NCBI GenBank assembly: GCA_963617205.1
Contig: CAVEOA010000002.1
Location: 1 to 64,000, forward strand
Source: UBA11524 sp963617205
GTDB taxonomy: Bacteria; Bacillota; Clostridia; Christensenellales; Aristaeellaceae
Direction of reading: 5' to 3'
Length of the DNA: 64,000 bases
Shown here: one piece after another, positions 25,097-33,253 of the stretch
Position numbering within the stretch: position 1 is the stretch's first letter
How the letters are laid out: each line of letters begins with the position of its first letter
Made by a program: the position numbers and the translations under genes
Notes under the pieces: model-generated
Seen by the model: only the letters and a program-made list of their open reading frames with translations
The model's database searches: none
What the model was told of the DNA's origin: nothing

Positions 25097-25803
25097 CAGC
25101 AGCACCCCCTGCTCAGATAATCAATATACTTGTCCATAAATTCCTTTTTTCGTCCGCGGCTGATTTGGATGATTTGGTCGCCGATGAACAGCTCATTATC
25201 CACGACCTTGCGGACGTGCGAGAGGTTGATCAGCACGCCGGCATTGCACATGGCAAAGCACGAATGTCCGAATTTCTCCTGCGCCGACCGCATGGTGGAG
25301 CGCTCGCGGTATGATTCCTTCTCCGTGTGGTACGCGACGTAATTCCGTTCGCTTTCCACATACAGGATTTTCTGAAACGGCAGGCGCACGACGCTCGTTT
25401 CGTTATGCACCACAATTTCGCCCTGCTCACGCCGTGCACAGAAGGACAGCGCCTTCTTGAGCTTCTGGCAGAACACGGCATACGACATCGGTTTAATGAC
25501 ATAATCAATCGCATTGACCTCATAGCCGTTGATGGCATATTGCGAATAGTTCGTCAGGAAAACAATGGATACCGTATTATCGAACTCGCGGATGCGCTTC
25601 GCCGTCGCGATGCCGTCCATCAGAGGCATTTCCACATCGAGAAACACCACATCGCCGTCACCGCCGTAGTCGCTGACAAAATGAATGCCGTCGTTCGATG
25701 CCAGCGTTTCGATATTCTCGCCGCTTTCCCGGGCATATCGGGCGATGTATCCCTGCAGCTGCTCCCTGCACTTTGCGTCATCATCGACAATCCCGATTTT
25801 CAA
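25096..25803 (-). CDS. LytTR-family response regulator
   Basis: 235 residues starting at TTG (25803-25801); GGGAGGG is 6 nt upstream and the frame then reads LKIGIVDDD, the natural receiver start. The receiver has the acidic pair in VDDD, the phospho-Asp in VVFLDVEMPLMDG and the Lys in YVIKPM. Residues about 130-235 are a LytTR DNA-binding domain (FQKILYVESERNYVAYHT ... HSCFAMCNAGVLINLSHV). First gene of the two-component operon; it likely binds the half-sites at 23804-23833. Confidence 0.9.
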   Translation of the reverse strand: MKIGIVDDDAKCREQLQGYIARYARESGENIETLASNDGIHFVSDYGGDGDVVFLDVEMPLMDGIATAKRIREFDNTVSIVFLTNYSQYAINGYEVNAIDYVIKPMSYAVFCQKLKKALSFCARREQGEIVVHNETSVVRLPFQKILYVESERNYVAYHTEKESYRERSTMRSAQEKFGHSCFAMCNAGVLINLSHVRKVVDNELFIGDQIIQISRGRKKEFMDKYIDYLSRGCC

Positions 25804-25899
25804 GCGTTTCCCTCCCCTCGAACCATCACATGCAAAATTCAGCAATCATTTCTATATTATTGCACATAATCTTGTAGAACTTTAGCAATACTCTTTTCA

Positions 25900-25928
25900 A
25901 CTATACCATGCTTTCCGGCGAAAAGCAA
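25900..25928 (-). promoter_or_regulatory. Promoter of the two-component operon
   Basis: Minus strand TTGCTT (25928-25923), 17-bp spacer, TATAGT (25905-25900). The 20-bp repeat copy 2 ends 2 bp upstream of the -35 box. Confidence 0.55.
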
Positions 25929-25930
25929 GC

Positions 25931-25950
25931 GGAATAGACACGACTGCCTC
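25931..25950. repeat. 20-bp exact repeat, copy 2
   Basis: Identical to 15643-15662. The gene-free stretch 25804-26119 otherwise holds the promoter at 25900-25928 and the terminator at 26048-26087; between 25951 and 26047 I see only a short open frame without a start and no recognisable element. Confidence 0.85.
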
Positions 25951-26047
25951 AGCGCGCCGCCGCAATCAATCAAACAGACCTGCGCTTTTGACTGCTGCAT
26001 GCCTACTGATGAGGCGATGGAGCTGATGTTGTGCAGCCTGTCGGACG

Positions 26048-26087
26048 AAAAAGCCCGATGCCTGGCGTGATGCCGGGTATCGGGCTT
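26048..26087 (-). terminator. Terminator of the type VII secretion operon
   Basis: Minus strand AAGCCCGAT (26087-26079) and ATCGGGCTT (26059-26051) form the stem; T's at 26052-26048 follow. It lies about 30 nt after the last gene of the long leftward operon. Confidence 0.85.
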
Positions 26088-26119
26088 TCCTGATGGTGGC
26101 TGTAATGACCGTATTTTTC

Positions 26120-26557
26120 TTACTGGCAGGGATCCTCTATGCCTTCAATGCTTTCCAGCTCAAGCCGAATCAGCTGATAGCCATGATCCTCATAGATTCT
26201 CAGCACGCCGACCGCGCGCACATAGGCTTCCGCCTCCGGATAGACGGCGTCGTCTGTCAGCCAGACCACTTCCATCCCCTCGCGCATCAAGCCGTCATCG
26301 CAGCAGCTTTCATGCCAGTGGTAGACGTAATAGTAGCTGTCGCGCTCCAGCTCGGGCGCGTCGCCGACATAGAGATACCCTTCAATGAGCACCGTTTGCC
26401 CAAGAAGCGATATGTGTTTGGTGTAGAATTCCTCCAGACAGTCGTGAAAATCCTCACAGCCGGTAATGCAGAACGCGGGCTCCTCTGCCATGCAGACGCC
26501 TTCGCAGGCAAGCGCAGCCGCCAGCAGAAGAATCATCAGCCTGATGAAGCGCTTCAA
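26120..26557 (-). CDS. Exported small protein, possible OB-fold with CC motif
   Basis: 145 residues with a signal peptide (cut near CMA-EE; an upstream Cys in ALACEGVC is not in good lipobox context). The mature part reads like a small beta barrel: LLGQTVLIEGYLYVGD, YYYVYHWHESCCDDGL, GMEVVWL ... VRAVGVLRIYED. The layout (glycine turn, paired Cys, closing strand) recalls the DUF1980/TIGR03943 OB-like domain, but this is a weak resemblance. Final gene of the secretion operon, 4-bp overlap with the thioredoxin-like gene. Confidence 0.6.
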   Translation of the reverse strand: MKRFIRLMILLLAAALACEGVCMAEEPAFCITGCEDFHDCLEEFYTKHISLLGQTVLIEGYLYVGDAPELERDSYYYVYHWHESCCDDGLMREGMEVVWLTDDAVYPEAEAYVRAVGVLRIYEDHGYQLIRLELESIEGIEDPCQ

Positions 26558-27078
26558 TTTCGATTCCTTCCTTCGTCAATGTACGGCGTCTGCCTGCCTT
26601 CTCCGGAAAGAAGAAGGGTCAGGAAGCTGTTCTTGATCTCCACTGAACCGCACAGATAGCTTTCGCCGATAATCAGCGTCGGAACAAGCTGACGTTCCTC
26701 GGGAATGCCCTTGCGTTCATAGTATGCCTGAATGATGGTGCCCTCGTCCGGATTCGATTTATTCAGCGCAACGAGCCTGATTTTGCTTTTGCTGCCATCC
26801 GCCAGCGTGATTTCCTCCGGCAGCCCGGCGATGATCATATCCGCGCGTTCCGAGCAATACCTGCAGGTCGGGCGATAGAAGTAGTAAACCAGCGAATCGC
26901 CGGCATCGACGTCCGCATCAATGCCTGTATTGCTTTTGGGATGATAATCCTCCGTCTCCTCCTCGGCAGGGGCTGAACCCATGAAGGCATTCAGTCCCTG
27001 CTCCGCAAATGCATTCGCCGTCAGGAGGAGCGCAAGCAGCATCACCAGCGCAATGCGCTTCCCTCGTCCCATCGTCAT
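26554..27078 (-). CDS. Exported thioredoxin/glutaredoxin-like protein (CRYC)
   Basis: 174 residues from the ATG at 27078, which overlaps the previous stop as ATGA. Signal peptide (NAFA-EQ), then an acidic linker and a thioredoxin-type core: SLVYYFYRPTCRYCSE with a CxxC redox pair, KIRLVALNKSN, and the cis-Pro region QLVPTLIIGESYL. It is probably a thiol-disulfide oxidoreductase acting outside the membrane, perhaps on the Cys-containing proteins of the same operon. Substrate unknown. Confidence 0.75.
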   Translation of the reverse strand: MTMGRGKRIALVMLLALLLTANAFAEQGLNAFMGSAPAEEETEDYHPKSNTGIDADVDAGDSLVYYFYRPTCRYCSERADMIIAGLPEEITLADGSKSKIRLVALNKSNPDEGTIIQAYYERKGIPEERQLVPTLIIGESYLCGSVEIKNSFLTLLLSGEGRQTPYIDEGRNRN

Positions 27079-28694
27079 TGCACCCGATAGCGGTACAGCA
27101 CGCGTGTCTGCACCTGACTTCCTTCGAGCGGCGTGTCCTGCCAGGCAGACCAATCGCCGTTGACCGTACGCGTTTCAACCTGTCTCGTATCGCTTTGGCC
27201 AATCCAGTTCGTCGACCAATCGCTCCAAGAACCCCAGCCCTGATAGATATACTGCGTTGTCTTCGTGCGGGAACGGTACATGGTCACCTGAGTGGTCTCC
27301 GTCTTCGTGGAGGATTTTTCATTATACCATGATGAGCCGTCCGGCGCCTTATACCAATAGCAGCCGCCTTTTGTCCCCACTCCTGTATATCTGGTCGTGG
27401 AGCTTCTGTATTTCCAGCCGATTACACTCGTCACCACAGAAGGTGACTGCGTCGTCACATCGATGCAGCTGTAATAGAGCATGCCGGGATAGTCGCGATG
27501 ATAGTATTCCCAGCGGGAATAGTTCCAAACCGTCACTTCCTTCTCAACGTTCTGTGTGGTCGTTTCAACCTCCAGCGTAGCAGAACCGTAAATCGGCGTT
27601 TCAGAATAACCAGACCACTCGCCGTACACTACTTGCGCGTACCAGCCGCTGCCGGTCTGGGTTTCCGCGCTCGTCTTGGTGACAAAATCACGGTAGCGAT
27701 ACTCGGTGGTTGCGGTTCTGTTGCGGTACTGCGTCTTTATGTCCACAATCGTCACGCCATTCGGCACGGTTTCCACCCAGTCCGAATATACGACAGGCTT
27801 CGGGGTCGGCGTTGCCGTAATCACAGGCTTCGGGGTCGGCGTTGCCGTAATCACAGGCTTCGGGGTCGGCGTTGCCGTAATCACAGGTGTCGGCGTTGCC
27901 GTAATCACAGGCTTCGCCGTGACCTTCGGCACGTAATAAACGGTCGGCTTCGGGGTTGCCGTCGGTTCAGGCGTTGGTGTAATCAAACTATCGGCATATT
28001 CCTTTGTAACAATATCGTACATTACCTTTGCCGGCTCATATTCGCCCTTAATCTGTGCAAGAAGCCTAGCCGCATCCTCTAAATTACCCTCTCCATAGGC
28101 TTTCAGCGCATCGACATAAACATCTTCATTGCTCGCAGCAGGTTGCCGGCCAATCATTAAAGACGTCATTCTTTCACGCGCATCATGGAAATCGAAGCAC
28201 CTGAGATACAGCTCCGTTGCCAAGTCGATGTCTTTGTTGGCCTCCGCTTTTCGTCCATTGATATAGTCTCTGATTGTCGATACGGGAACGATGCTGATCT
28301 CTCCGTCATCGATATTGCAATTTTCTTTCATGTATGCGACAAGTCCGTCTTCCTTTGCCTCGAGGTAATTGACGAACTGCTTTTGCAGCTCCATCGCCCT
28401 TACATACATTTCAGCGGTTTCAAGATCATCCTTTTCAATAATATACTGTACGGCTGTGGAATACATGATCAGATAAGAGCTGTATCCCTTGTTTCCACAC
28501 ATTTTAAAATCCGCAATGATATTATTGATATCCAGCCCTGAGTTCTTGGGATTGCTCATGTAGAGATTCAGATTCTTGATGGTCGTCGCATAGTTGTTTT
28601 CCATTGTTGTCTCCGCAGAAATCGCCACCGCAGAAACGTTCAGGCAGCAAAGCAGGGTCACCGCCGCAAGCAGCACCGACAATATACGTTTCAT
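27075..28694 (-). CDS. Secreted protein with Thr/Pro tandem-repeat linker
   Basis: 539 residues. Signal peptide; helical N-terminal domain (about 30-235, rich in YxxA/E helices, TPR-like); a linker (about 238-305) of tandem PKPVITATPT units; and a beta-rich aromatic C-terminal domain with recurring Y-R-x-R strands (TEYRYRDF, MYRSRTKTTQYIY, RVLYRYRV) and W-S-x-W segments. No sorting signal or catalytic motif. The linker looks like a wall-spanning stalk carrying a ligand-binding head. It sits in the type VII secretion operon between the kinase and the redox protein. Confidence 0.75.
   Translation of the reverse strand: MKRILSVLLAAVTLLCCLNVSAVAISAETTMENNYATTIKNLNLYMSNPKNSGLDINNIIADFKMCGNKGYSSYLIMYSTAVQYIIEKDDLETAEMYVRAMELQKQFVNYLEAKEDGLVAYMKENCNIDDGEISIVPVSTIRDYINGRKAEANKDIDLATELYLRCFDFHDARERMTSLMIGRQPAASNEDVYVDALKAYGEGNLEDAARLLAQIKGEYEPAKVMYDIVTKEYADSLITPTPEPTATPKPTVYYVPKVTAKPVITATPTPVITATPTPKPVITATPTPKPVITATPTPKPVVYSDWVETVPNGVTIVDIKTQYRNRTATTEYRYRDFVTKTSAETQTGSGWYAQVVYGEWSGYSETPIYGSATLEVETTTQNVEKEVTVWNYSRWEYYHRDYPGMLYYSCIDVTTQSPSVVTSVIGWKYRSSTTRYTGVGTKGGCYWYKAPDGSSWYNEKSSTKTETTQVTMYRSRTKTTQYIYQGWGSWSDWSTNWIGQSDTRQVETRTVNGDWSAWQDTPLEGSQVQTRVLYRYRVQ
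27793..27906 (-). repeat. Tandem 30-bp repeat encoding the PT-rich linker
   Basis: Three near-identical 30-bp units start at 27793, 27823 and 27853, followed by a 24-bp shortened unit at 27883. Each encodes a ten-residue PKPVITATPT block. Length is a multiple of three throughout, so copy-number change would lengthen or shorten the stalk without a frameshift. Confidence 0.9.
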
Positions 28695-28732
28695 CCTATC
28701 TTCTCCTTTTCCTGCCGGACATGACGCCGGCT

Positions 28733-30364
28733 TTATTGAATGGTTCCGTTCATGTTGAACAGCAGTCCCTTGGAAGAGTAAACCCGAAGCTCGTAGTTTT
28801 GTCCGCTCACCAGGCTTTCCTTTGCCTGATTCAGCACCTCATCCAGCCGCACGAAGAGCAGATTCTGCCCGAAAATGCCACAGCCGCCGTCTTTCGCCGT
28901 CATCGTGACGATAGCTGTCTTTGTTCCGCACAGGATTGCCACCTTGCAGCTATCGATGGGCTCCGGAAATCCGTTGGCGGCAGACAAATGGAGATACACG
29001 CCCTGTCCGTTGCCTTGCAGCTGCGCGACCGGCAGATTGCTGCCAGAGAGCATCCGCGTCAGCAAAGATTCCTGCATCAGCTTTTCATGCTGGTCCGCGC
29101 CGTCATAGCCGCAATCCTTTGGATACCAGAAGAGCAGCCCTGTCATCTGTCCGTAATCCGTCGGGTCCTTTTCGAGCGTCAGCATGGCGGTTGAAGCCGC
29201 CTGTACGGTTTGATGCTGGTGAATCACACCGACAGCCGCCGCTGCAACGAGGACAACGACCATGACGATGGTGAGCAGCGTCCTTCTTTTCTTCCGTTTT
29301 TCCTCTTCGTTTTGCCTTCGCACGATTTCGTCCAGGTCATCGGTGATGCTGGCGTTCCGAGCCGCTGCCTGTGCATCCTCTGTCGCAGGCGGCTCTATCC
29401 TTTGTTCCGGCTGTTCGGGAATGACGCTCTCATCCTCATCCGGCCTATTCACCTTGCCTGCAAGCGAATCCGTCTGCGTTTCCGTTACGCTCTCCCTTTG
29501 CTGATAGCGCCATTCTGGCGACGGATTTGCCTGTATTTTCTCTAATTCCTCAATAACCTCCCTGATGTTTTCCGGCCTGTCCTCCGGATCTTCCGCCGTC
29601 ATCTGCGCAGCAAACCGCCGCAGCGAGCTGCTCGTACCGTCCTGCTGCCCTTCAAGCAGCCGCTGAATCGTGCGTCCAAGGGCGTAGATGTCTGTTTTCG
29701 GGCTCATCGTCCCGGAACGTCTCTCCGGCGCCTCGTAATCAGGCGTACCGCCCTGCCGCTGTCCATCTGTTTCCACCAGAAACGCTGATACGCCGAAATC
29801 GCCGAGCTTGTAGATATGATCCCGCAGCCAGAAGATATTATCCGGCTTCACATCGCCGTGGATAATGGGCTTCGGCTGATGATAATGGCAGGTCTCCAGC
29901 GCCTTCGCGACGCACAGCGCAATCTGGATAATCCTGTCCTCGTTCATCGGCGTATCGGAAAGCACATTCTTGAGCGGCGTCAGCTTTTCCTCGCGGATCA
30001 TCAGCATTGCGCCGGGTCTTCCCTCTGCCTTCACCTCTTCAAAGTCAAGGCAGTTCAGGATGTACGCCTCGCCCTGCAGCTGCTGCATGATTCTGATTTC
30101 ATCGCGGCACTGGGCAACCATTCTTTTGTATTTCTGCTCGATCGCGTCCGCCGTCAGACCGATGCTCTTCAGGTACTTCACATCATCCGTCTCGGGCATG
30201 ACACAGATGACCTTGAGCGCCGATACGGTTTTTCCCGTCTCCGTTTCTCTTGCAATCTGGTAGACGACGCTCTTTCTTCCGCTTCCCAGAATGCTCTCAA
30301 TCTGCCACGTCCGCAGCATTTCGGATTGCATCACGCACGCTCTGATCTGTGTCTCTTCCATCAT
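28733..30364 (-). CDS. Transmembrane Ser/Thr protein kinase of the type VII locus
   Basis: 543 residues. Kinase domain about 20-275: glycine loop ESILGSGRKSVVY, VSALKV lysine, catalytic loop IIHGDVKPDNIF (HGD instead of HRD), DFG in KLGDFGVSAF, and GGTPDYEAPER. All catalytic residues except the loop Arg are present. A charged linker precedes one membrane helix (about 358-382), then an extracytoplasmic domain of about 160 residues not recognised. EssB of type VIIb systems is a related pseudokinase plus TM plus external domain; this protein may replace it while remaining active. ATGA overlap with the preceding gene. Confidence 0.88.
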   Translation of the reverse strand: MMEETQIRACVMQSEMLRTWQIESILGSGRKSVVYQIARETETGKTVSALKVICVMPETDDVKYLKSIGLTADAIEQKYKRMVAQCRDEIRIMQQLQGEAYILNCLDFEEVKAEGRPGAMLMIREEKLTPLKNVLSDTPMNEDRIIQIALCVAKALETCHYHQPKPIIHGDVKPDNIFWLRDHIYKLGDFGVSAFLVETDGQRQGGTPDYEAPERRSGTMSPKTDIYALGRTIQRLLEGQQDGTSSSLRRFAAQMTAEDPEDRPENIREVIEELEKIQANPSPEWRYQQRESVTETQTDSLAGKVNRPDEDESVIPEQPEQRIEPPATEDAQAAARNASITDDLDEIVRRQNEEEKRKKRRTLLTIVMVVVLVAAAAVGVIHQHQTVQAASTAMLTLEKDPTDYGQMTGLLFWYPKDCGYDGADQHEKLMQESLLTRMLSGSNLPVAQLQGNGQGVYLHLSAANGFPEPIDSCKVAILCGTKTAIVTMTAKDGGCGIFGQNLLFVRLDEVLNQAKESLVSGQNYELRVYSSKGLLFNMNGTIQ

Positions 30365-31755
30365 TTCGTCACTCCTGAAGCCGAGAAGATGATTTCACCG
30401 TCCAGCAGCAGCTCAACGCACCAGTCAGCCCCTGCCGGAATGCCTTGCAGCTGATCGAACAGGTCGGCCAGATAAATGGTCATCATCGTATCCGCGTTCG
30501 TGCCCGGCAGGAACCTGACCTGATCCATCGGCCATTGACCGGCAATCCGCGCCGTACCGCAGCCTTCCACGTGAAGATAGATTGCAGCCTCCTTGCCGTC
30601 AAATGCCTCGCGATTGATTTTTCCAACTGCCTTGACAATTTCCAGATAGTATCCGTACTCTGCCAGATTTTCCTCGGAAATATCAACCGCAAAATCGTTG
30701 ACTCTCTGCGCCGAGCCGGCGTTGAACAGCGTCACCGCGGGAGAGCTGCCCTTGCTGCTGCCGCGGTCAATTTCGCTGACTGCCCTGCTGTAGCTCGTCT
30801 TCCTGACGCGGAACATGCGCACATTGACCGCTTCCTCTGCGCCGATGTACGTTTCGTTCGTGTCTGCCCTGTCCACGGAGATGGCGTTGCACTCGCTCTG
30901 CGCCAGCTGCCTTGCATCGTACACGCGAATGTAATACGTGCTTCCCTGCCACAAGCCGCTGACGGAAAACGACACGTCCGCATCCGTTGTCTGAACGCTG
31001 TAGAGCGCGCAGCCATTTTCGTCAGGCGTCCATGCAACTGTTTCGCCCTTTGTAACTTCCACCGCATCTCCGCTTACATCCGGCGCTTCCGCGAAGGTGC
31101 TGACCGTGATGCGGTAATCATTGATGTGCTGCTGATTCTCCCACGCAATTTCGATGGATGACCCATCGCCGCTCTGTTTTTTCGCCGTAAAGCTCAGGAC
31201 AACCGACTGCAGGGCAGCGGCAGCCTTGTCCAGTTCCTTCTGTTCCTTCTGAAGCTTCCACAGCACATCCAGCTGCTCCGACGCCATGCCGGACAGGATG
31301 GTGTACTCCCGTGCTTCCTTCAAGTCGTTTTCGGCGTTCGTCAGGTCGCCTGATGCAAGCGCCTCGCTGCCCTGCACGTACTTGATGTAGTAGACAATGT
31401 CGGGGAATTTGCTTGACGAGCAGCGCTGAAAATGCTCCGCCGCATCCGCGTACTCCTCATCCCAGAAGCACAGCCACCCCTGCGCATAATGATAGTATTC
31501 CGCCGCATCCTTGTAGCTGCCGTACACATTTTCCGCGTAGTTCGCAACCACGTTTGAGAAGGATTTGCGCGCCTGCACCATGTTGCCTGCGGCTTCATAG
31601 GTCTTTCCGCGATTGTACTCGGCGTACATGGCCTCAAGCTTTGATGCCAGCGAATAATCATCGACGCCCGCTGCCGTTTCAGCCATGCCTGTCGAACATG
31701 CACACAGCACCAATACAATCAGCAAGAACCACGCAATCGCATTTTTCCGTTTCAT
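30361..31755 (-). CDS. Exported TPR and beta-sandwich protein, possible lipoprotein
   Basis: 464 residues. The signal peptide contains LCACS, a possible lipobox (Cys at about 20). Residues 35-200 form helical pairs of TPR type (YAEYNRGKTYEAAGNMVQARKSF). Residues 200-300 resemble a fibronectin-III sandwich (IEIAWENQQHINDYRITVS ... YYIRVYDARQ). The last 150 residues are similar in style to the kinase's outer domain (IYLHVEGCGTARIAGQWP vs. VYLHLSAANGF). It may be the extracytoplasmic partner of the kinase. Confidence 0.75.
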   Translation of the reverse strand: MKRKNAIAWFLLIVLVLCACSTGMAETAAGVDDYSLASKLEAMYAEYNRGKTYEAAGNMVQARKSFSNVVANYAENVYGSYKDAAEYYHYAQGWLCFWDEEYADAAEHFQRCSSSKFPDIVYYIKYVQGSEALASGDLTNAENDLKEAREYTILSGMASEQLDVLWKLQKEQKELDKAAAALQSVVLSFTAKKQSGDGSSIEIAWENQQHINDYRITVSTFAEAPDVSGDAVEVTKGETVAWTPDENGCALYSVQTTDADVSFSVSGLWQGSTYYIRVYDARQLAQSECNAISVDRADTNETYIGAEEAVNVRMFRVRKTSYSRAVSEIDRGSSKGSSPAVTLFNAGSAQRVNDFAVDISEENLAEYGYYLEIVKAVGKINREAFDGKEAAIYLHVEGCGTARIAGQWPMDQVRFLPGTNADTMMTIYLADLFDQLQGIPAGADWCVELLLDGEIIFSASGVTK

Positions 31756-31796
31756 TGCCCATAGCCTCCGTCATGAATTGATGGTGTGTGCCTGCC

Positions 31797-32129
31797 TTAA
31801 TCCAGCTCGTTGCTCTCTTCCGGCTTGCTTTCCGTCGGCTTTTCCGTCAGCATCTTCTGCTGTGCAGCGAGCACAAACTGGCTGGTCACCGAGAATGTCC
31901 TGCCTTCCGGTCCCGTGTAACCCTTGAATAGGACCTCGCTGATGTTCTCCGTGTCAAACGGGCGAACCGTTTCGTCATCCTTTTCGCCCAGCGGATAGAA
32001 CACGCCGACGTAATCAAAGCAATGCTCCTGAATTTTCAGGCCGTAGCCAACCACAGCGAAGCAATACTTCTTGTTCTCCTCAAGGCGCACAATGCTCCCG
32101 ATGGGAAGCATGTTTTCAGCTGTCAGCAC
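31797..32129 (-). CDS. DUF4176 protein (type VII secretion accessory), copy 1
   Basis: 110 residues from a GTG start (GGGAGG 9 nt upstream). Matches the DUF4176 pattern: MLPIGSIVRLEENKKYCFAVVG, FDYVGVFYPLG, then ISEVLFKGYTGPEG. DUF4176 genes accompany type VII effectors in Bacillota; function unproven. It ends in ESNELD, the same six residues as the copy at 33832. Confidence 0.83.
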   Translation of the reverse strand: MLTAENMLPIGSIVRLEENKKYCFAVVGYGLKIQEHCFDYVGVFYPLGEKDDETVRPFDTENISEVLFKGYTGPEGRTFSVTSQFVLAAQQKMLTEKPTESKPEESNELD

Positions 32130-32147
32130 GAATTTTGACCTCCCCTA

Positions 32148-32936
32148 TCAATAACCAAAGATGGTGGTTTTAACGCCATTTGCAACATAGTTAAAGCCTT
32201 TTCCGACCCATCCGCCGACTGTCCCGCCAGCCTGAGTTACCCAGGTGGTTGCGCTGTCCGGGATGATGTCGATTCCAAAGCCGTTCAAAACCGCATCAAC
32301 CGTACCGATTACAGATCCTGCAGCGCTTGAACCGATACCAGTGCCAAGCGTTTCTGAGAGCGTCGTCTTGCCGCTGCGGTAATCTCCGACAGCTTCGTTA
32401 CGAACGCTCGCTATCGCATCGTCGGCATGCGTGTAAGAATGCGCCATATTTCCCGCGTTGCTGAGCATTGGAATTCCTGTAACGTCAGCTGCAATCACGC
32501 CTCCGGCACCAAACGCCGCCTCAAGCACGTCATTCGTGGTACCATTTGCAATGGCGTCAATCAGTTCGGACGCATAGCCGCCTGTGACCACATCCAGAAG
32601 CGCCGTGACCGCCCCTGCTACGCCGCCATCCTGAAACGCTTCAATCACCTTCACGGCGGAGTCGTAAATTTCCTTTACCTTCAGCAGCTTATCCAGATAC
32701 TTCGACAGCTTTTCAAACTTCTCAAAAATCGCCTTGACCGTGGCGCTGATTTTGCCCAGAACGGTTCCGCTCGTACTGCTTGCAAGGTCGCCGCCTGCTT
32801 CCGGATGCAGCTTCAGATAGCTCTCCGAGTTCTGTGCGCTTGTGAGTGCGTCCTTCGTGGTGTTCTTTGCACTTGTCGTCTGGTCAATCAACGTCTGCAA
32901 TGCTTGCGCATTATAGTCGGTTGTTACCGCCGTCAT
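32148..32936 (-). CDS. Candidate type VII secreted substrate, glycine-rich
   Basis: 262 residues, no signal peptide. An N-terminal helical region (1-100, QALQTLIDQTTSAKNTTKDAL; long KLSKYLDKLLKVKEIYDSA helix) resembles the ESX/LXG-type leader. The rest has alanine/glycine-zipper hydrophobic helices (GVAGAVTALLDVVTGG, GIGSSAAGSVIGTVDAVLNG, GGTVGGWVGKGF). Such patterns occur in membrane-active effectors, but no toxin motif is identifiable and no clear immunity gene lies next to it. Flanked by DUF4176 and ESX-size genes in the secretion operon. Confidence 0.7.
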   Translation of the reverse strand: MTAVTTDYNAQALQTLIDQTTSAKNTTKDALTSAQNSESYLKLHPEAGGDLASSTSGTVLGKISATVKAIFEKFEKLSKYLDKLLKVKEIYDSAVKVIEAFQDGGVAGAVTALLDVVTGGYASELIDAIANGTTNDVLEAAFGAGGVIAADVTGIPMLSNAGNMAHSYTHADDAIASVRNEAVGDYRSGKTTLSETLGTGIGSSAAGSVIGTVDAVLNGFGIDIIPDSATTWVTQAGGTVGGWVGKGFNYVANGVKTTIFGY

Positions 32937-32959
32937 GTTCCCGCTCCTCCTGTTCTCTC

Positions 32960-33229
32960 TTAATCAAGCGTGTTCAAACGCCTTTCCGAAATCTGCTTCT
33001 CATTGTCGATGTTTTTCAGCAGCGTCTGCAGCTTCTGCAATGCCTTTTCAACCGCGTCGCTCTTCTCCGTGCACGCCTTATAGAGGTTTTGCGTATTGGC
33101 GCTCGCAATGCCCTGCTTCAAAAAGGCAAGCGCCTGCGAAAGATTGCCAATCTGCGTCTGCATGCTCGTCACAATCGACTGGCTGTTGTTTACCGCCGTC
33201 TCAAAGGCCGACAAATCAACATATGCCAT
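32960..33229 (-). CDS. Small helical ESX-like protein, no WXG
   Basis: 89 residues, RBS AAGGAGG. Two amphipathic helices with a turn near the middle (ASANTQNLYKACTEKSD); the WXG position is occupied by an aromatic LYK. Size, fold and context fit an ESX/LXG-chaperone (Lap-like) protein that pairs with a substrate. It ends in RRLNTLD. Confidence 0.75.
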   Translation of the reverse strand: MAYVDLSAFETAVNNSQSIVTSMQTQIGNLSQALAFLKQGIASANTQNLYKACTEKSDAVEKALQKLQTLLKNIDNEKQISERRLNTLD

Positions 33230-33253
33230 GGTTTTTCTCCTCCTTTTTCTCTC

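Noticed and set aside
25931..26068. Short + strand open frame (ends in ...MELMLCSLSDEKARCLA)
   Set aside because: No start codon with RBS, overlaps the terminator hairpin, and matches no family I know.
27793..27906. Possible CRISPR array
   Set aside because: The 30-bp units are directly adjacent with no spacers and are in frame inside a coding region.
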